Source of the DNA: Nitrospira sp.
GTDB lineage: Bacteria; Nitrospirota; Nitrospiria; Nitrospirales; Nitrospiraceae
DNA: 9,020 nt
Reading direction: 5' to 3'
Assembly: GCA_015904055.1 (NCBI GenBank)
Contig: JABMDE010000050.1
Coordinates: 43,022-52,041 of the forward strand
The notes under the pieces are model-generated. The model was not told where the DNA came from and ran no database searches. It was given only the letters and a program-made list of their open reading frames with translations. This document shows positions 6,314 through 9,020 of the stretch, piece by piece. Positions within the stretch are counted from its first letter, which is position 1; the number at the start of each line of letters is the position of its first letter. The position numbers and the translations under genes are program-made.

Positions 6314-6451
6314 GTGAGCGGAAACACCATGACCACGTATAAAGATCTCGATGTTTAGGAAAAATCTATGAATCTCGCCACGCACGTATACTCATTGACT
6401 TCGCAATTTCCCATCACCTATCACTCATCACCGGTTACACCGTCTCTATGA
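6314..6451 (+). pseudogene. Four-helix-bundle gene remnant, copy B
   Basis: The first 32 codons align with copy A (TYKDLDV, stop, EKSMNLATHVYSLTSQF against THKDLAVWKKAMELATQVYSLTSQF). W15 is a TAG (6356-6358). After about 6408 the sequence jumps to the repeat tail, a 264-base deletion that removes the conserved GLTSQMRR...SNIAEG core and both last helices. The deletion ends lie at short CCC repeats in copy A (1379-1381 and 1644-1646). The right heptad array remains at 6412-6432. The stop overlapping the LAB_N ATG is kept. Confidence 0.9.
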
Positions 6452-6747
6452 GTCTCGAAACTATTTGGATCGCCATCGGCTTCCTTGGCCAAGGCCTCTT
6501 TTTCGGCCGCTGGGTGGTTCAGTGGATTGCCTCCGAAAAGAAGGCTGCAAGCGAGGTCCCCGTATCGTTTTGGTATATGAGCCTGATTGGCGGCCTCATC
6601 ACGCTGGCCTATGCGATCTATCGTAAAGATCCGGTCTTCATCGCCGGACAAAGCGTCGGCTCGGTCGTGTACATTCGCAATCTGATGCTCATCCGCCGCA
6701 CAGACCACTCCAAGGGTCAGGCTGACCCGCCGGCCCAACAGACATGA
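6448..6747 (+). CDS. LAB_N domain membrane protein, copy B
   Basis: A 99-residue, three-helix membrane protein almost identical to copy A: S33A, V76I and A84T are the only changes, while synonymous differences are numerous. All family residues, including FFGRWVVQW, SEKK...PVSFWYMS and the GQSVGSVVYIRNL block, are kept. With the upstream gene destroyed it is now preceded by 144 bases of remnant after the glycosyltransferase stop, with no clear ribosome binding site. Its conservation suggests that it is still used. Confidence 0.89.
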   Translation: MSLETIWIAIGFLGQGLFFGRWVVQWIASEKKAASEVPVSFWYMSLIGGLITLAYAIYRKDPVFIAGQSVGSVVYIRNLMLIRRTDHSKGQADPPAQQT

Positions 6748-6807
6748 TCGCTCGACCACGCATCCGTCTCCACATGCCTCACCCCGTCAGTCACCGAAGG
6801 CCTTCCC

Positions 6808-8564
6808 GTGCGTGACGACCGCCAGCCTAACCAGTTGACGACGATCGCGATTCTCCTCGCCCTCTCAAGCCTGCTCTTTTTTCTGGGCCTTGGCGATATG
6901 GGGCTCACCGACCGCGATGAAGGGCGGAATGCCGAAGCCGGTCGTGAGATGTTCGCGTCCGGAGACCTCGTCACTCCCACATTCAATGGAGAACTGCGCG
7001 TCGCCAAACCCGTCTTCGTGTACTGGCTGATGACCGCCTCGTATCATGTGTTCGGCGTGAACGAGTTCGCGGCACGCACCCCGTCCGCCCTGTTCGGCGT
7101 GGCACTGATCCTCATGCACTATTTGTTTCTAACCCGGTTGCGAGGCCAGACCGCCGGCCTCATCGGCGCCCTCATGCTGCTGTTGAATATCGAGATGCTC
7201 GCACTGGGACGCATGGCCATCACTGATAGCGTCCTGATTTTCTTCACCACACTGTCACTCTATGGATTCTGGCTGGGCCGGGTGCCGGACGGCATTGGAT
7301 CTGGGGCTTCTACGTCGGCATGGCCCTCGCCACCCTGACGAAAGGGCCGGTCGGATTTCTGGTTCCGCTGCTGACCGCCGCACTTTATCTGACGGCGGCA
7401 CGACGCTGGACGATCTTCTGGCAACGTGGCTTTCCCATCGTCGGGACTGTGGTCGTCATGCTGCTCGCCGGTCCATGGTATGCCGCCATGTTCCTCATCC
7501 ATGGCGATGCGTATAGCGAACAGGCGAAAGTCCACACTGTAGGGCGATTCCTCGCTCCGATGGAAGGCCACGGAGTCGGCTTCTGGTTTTATCTTCCCGT
7601 GCTGCTGCTGGGGTTTTTCCCCTGGAGCCTGATGCTCCCCGCCGCGTTCGTTCACACCTACAAGAGTTGGAAAGAGCAGCGTAATCTGACACACGCCGCC
7701 GCAGCACCGGCAGACTCGCACGACGACTCAGGATCAGGTAAGGAGTTGGAGTGGTTTGCGGCACTGTGGCTGATCGGCACCTTTATATTTTTCACCGTGT
7801 CGTCGACAAGATTGCCGCACTATATCGGGCCTCTGTTTCCAGCCGCATCGGTGTTGGCAGCGTTGTATTGGGCACGGGCGCTGAAGGATCCTTCGACCCC
7901 GGGTATTCGCGGCTCGATCCATGCCGTAACGGGTGTCGGTTATCTCTTGGCCATAGGATTTGCCTCTCTACCGTGGCTCTACGGAAAATTCGCAGGAAAA
8001 CTCGTCAAGGAATTTCCAACAGCCGCCTTATTCGATCTGGGCATCGGCCCCTATCTGGCTGCAGCGGTACTCTTGATCGGCATGGGATTGGTCAGCTATT
8101 TCGGACTCAATGAAGCAAGACGTGACACAGCCTTCGGTGTGGCAGGCGGCGTGGTAGCGACGGTGTTTCTCCTCGCCGTCCTCACCGTCATCCCGGGCCT
8201 CAATCGATATGCGATCGCGCCTCCACAAGAATTGGCCTACGCAGCAGGATTGAATCTCGGCCCGGAGGATCAATTGATCGCATTCGGCACGCTACGACCG
8301 TCCATGGCCTTCTATTCGAGGCGGAAGGTACTGTTTATACCGCCCAATGAATCCAAGCGGCTGCAGGCCGCATTGGCATATCCCGGCCGTACGATGATTC
8401 TCCTCCCGGAAGCGATGCAGGAGGCCTTGCCGAAAGAAGCGGCCACCTATCAACCGATCCTCAAGCGATACGGCTACATTCTCCTCGCCTCTCAACCGAT
8501 GGTGACAATACCTGAGACTGTATCCCCGTCGCAGTCACCGCTTCCCAAGCCTCCCGGCCACTAG
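6808..8564 (+). pseudogene. ArnT-like family 39 glycosyltransferase, frameshifted copy B
   Basis: Homologous over its whole length to the intact gene at 2042-3808. A 10-base deletion at 7279/7280, corresponding to 2514-2523 of copy A and flanked there by GCC repeats, shifts the frame after about residue 157. The first part (GTG at 6808, AAGG at 6797-6800) ends at a TGA at 7336-7338 after 176 residues and keeps the TDRDEGR loop. The remainder is open from an ATG at 7320 to 8564 (414 residues) but lacks the catalytic first loop and the first helices. Downstream of the shift protein identity is about 94%, with the excess of changes synonymous, so most divergence predates the frameshift. Separate function of the two pieces is unlikely. 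Confidence 0.88.
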
Positions 8565-8592
8565 TCTATATTCCTCTATGATCTGCAGCGCT

Positions 8593-8640
8593 GTTCTTCG
8601 TCCTGTTTTCATCGCGCGTGAAGCCGGCTTCACGAAGAAC
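8593..8640. terminator. Possible bidirectional terminator hairpin
   Basis: Lies between convergent genes. CGTGAAGCCGGCTTCACG at 8617-8634 is a perfect palindrome. GTTCTTCGT at 8593-8601 also pairs exactly with ACGAAGAAC at 8632-8640, giving an alternative outer stem. No clear T-run follows on either strand. The copy A counterpart (about 3836-3900) has only imperfect pairing. Confidence 0.45.
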
Positions 8641-8649
8641 GAATGATTC

Positions 8650-9020
8650 TCAGAACGGCAGAACACCCCGTCCGTCATAGAGGATCACCAGCGTAAGAAG
8701 AACCACGCCGAGTAGCGCACATTCCCTCATTACCAGCCAACTACGGGTATGGCGCTGCTCCGCTTCCGTTGCCACCGTCATGTTGAACGCAATCGCCACG
8801 CACGCGAATCCGACTGCCGCCACCACATAGAGCGATGTTGTCAGGGATGCCAGGCCATACATAATCAGGATCGACGAGAGTGTTTCCTGCCGGCGCATAC
8901 TTGATGAGTTGTTGCCGATCCACTCGGTTCTACGAAGCCACAATCCGCTGGCCGTAACCACCAGGCCGAGGCCGATAAAGAGAACTCCGATAATTCCTTG
9001 CTCCGCCGGCCTCGATAGCG
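8650..9020 (-). CDS. Small membrane protein of unknown function (5' end beyond window)
   Basis: The frame is open from the right edge to the stop at 8650-8652, with 122 residues visible. A GTG at 8959-8961 could start a 103-residue form, but the sequence upstream (GIIGVLFIGLGL) is a plausible membrane helix continuing into it, so the real start is probably outside the window. About four hydrophobic segments are visible, with a short polar stretch (MTVATEAEQRHTRS) before the last helix. I do not recognise the family. It converges on the glycosylation genes; the truncated copy A version keeps the C-terminal half at about 80% identity. Confidence 0.75.
   Translation of the reverse strand, partial: LSRPAEQGIIGVLFIGLGLVVTASGLWLRRTEWIGNNSSSMRRQETLSSILIMYGLASLTTSLYVVAAVGFACVAIAFNMTVATEAEQRHTRSWLVMRECALLGVVLLTLVILYDGRGVLPF

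Larger units (their letters stand above)
4083..8825. repeat. Tandem duplication, copy B
   Basis: Second copy of the repeat, 4743 bases long. Its first part, 4083-5038, holds the truncated methyltransferase and the start of the secreted protein gene; the matching part of copy A lies left of the window and cannot be compared. From 5039 it follows copy A gene for gene. Copy B carries all the disabling changes that are visible: a stop and 264-base deletion in the four-helix-bundle gene and a 10-base deletion in the family 39 glycosyltransferase gene. Confidence 0.94.

Noticed and set aside
7320..8564. Independent 414-residue gene starting at the internal ATG
   Set aside because: It is the 3' part of the frameshifted family 39 gene, lacks the catalytic first loop, and has no good ribosome binding site.

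Overview
The window looks like chromosomal DNA from a GC-rich, diderm environmental bacterium. The gene set (lipid-A-type surface glycosylation, a four-helix-bundle protein, a MidA-like methyltransferase) and the protein style remind me of Nitrospira, but that is an inference; there is no rRNA or other marker here. I see no tRNA, rRNA, CRISPR array, transposase or phage gene.

The dominant structure is a direct tandem duplication of about 5 kb. Bases 1-4082 (copy A, its left part cut off by the window edge) align with 5039-8825 (copy B). The ancestral order, read from the two copies, was: methyltransferase (-), secreted protein (+), family 2 glycosyltransferase (+), four-helix-bundle protein (+), LAB_N membrane protein (+), ArnT-like family 39 glycosyltransferase (+), small membrane protein (-). 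The junction between copies lies at 4082/4083. There the 5' part of a minus-strand methyltransferase gene is fused out of frame to the 3' part of the minus-strand small membrane gene. Full methyltransferase is expected to the left of the window, and the full small membrane gene continues past the right edge.

The two copies are old enough to have diverged. The aligned proteins are about 91-97% identical, with many synonymous changes, and they have decayed unequally. Copy A keeps intact glycosyltransferase 2, four-helix-bundle, LAB_N and glycosyltransferase 39 genes. In copy B the four-helix-bundle gene has a Trp-to-stop change and a 264-base deletion, and the glycosyltransferase 39 gene has a 10-base deletion that shifts the frame. 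Secreted protein, glycosyltransferase 2 and LAB_N stay open in copy B.

The conserved core probably works as a surface glycolipid modification unit. The family 2 enzyme would load a sugar on a polyprenyl phosphate in the cytoplasm, LAB_N may assist in the membrane, and the polytopic family 39 enzyme would transfer the sugar to lipid A or another acceptor on the periplasmic side. A good sigma-70-type promoter, identical in its hexamers in both copies, precedes the glycosyltransferase 2 gene.

The least ordinary structure is a class of heptanucleotide tandem arrays arranged as inverted pairs. One pair brackets the four-helix-bundle gene. Another, of unrelated sequence but the same design, sits in frame inside the methyltransferase gene.
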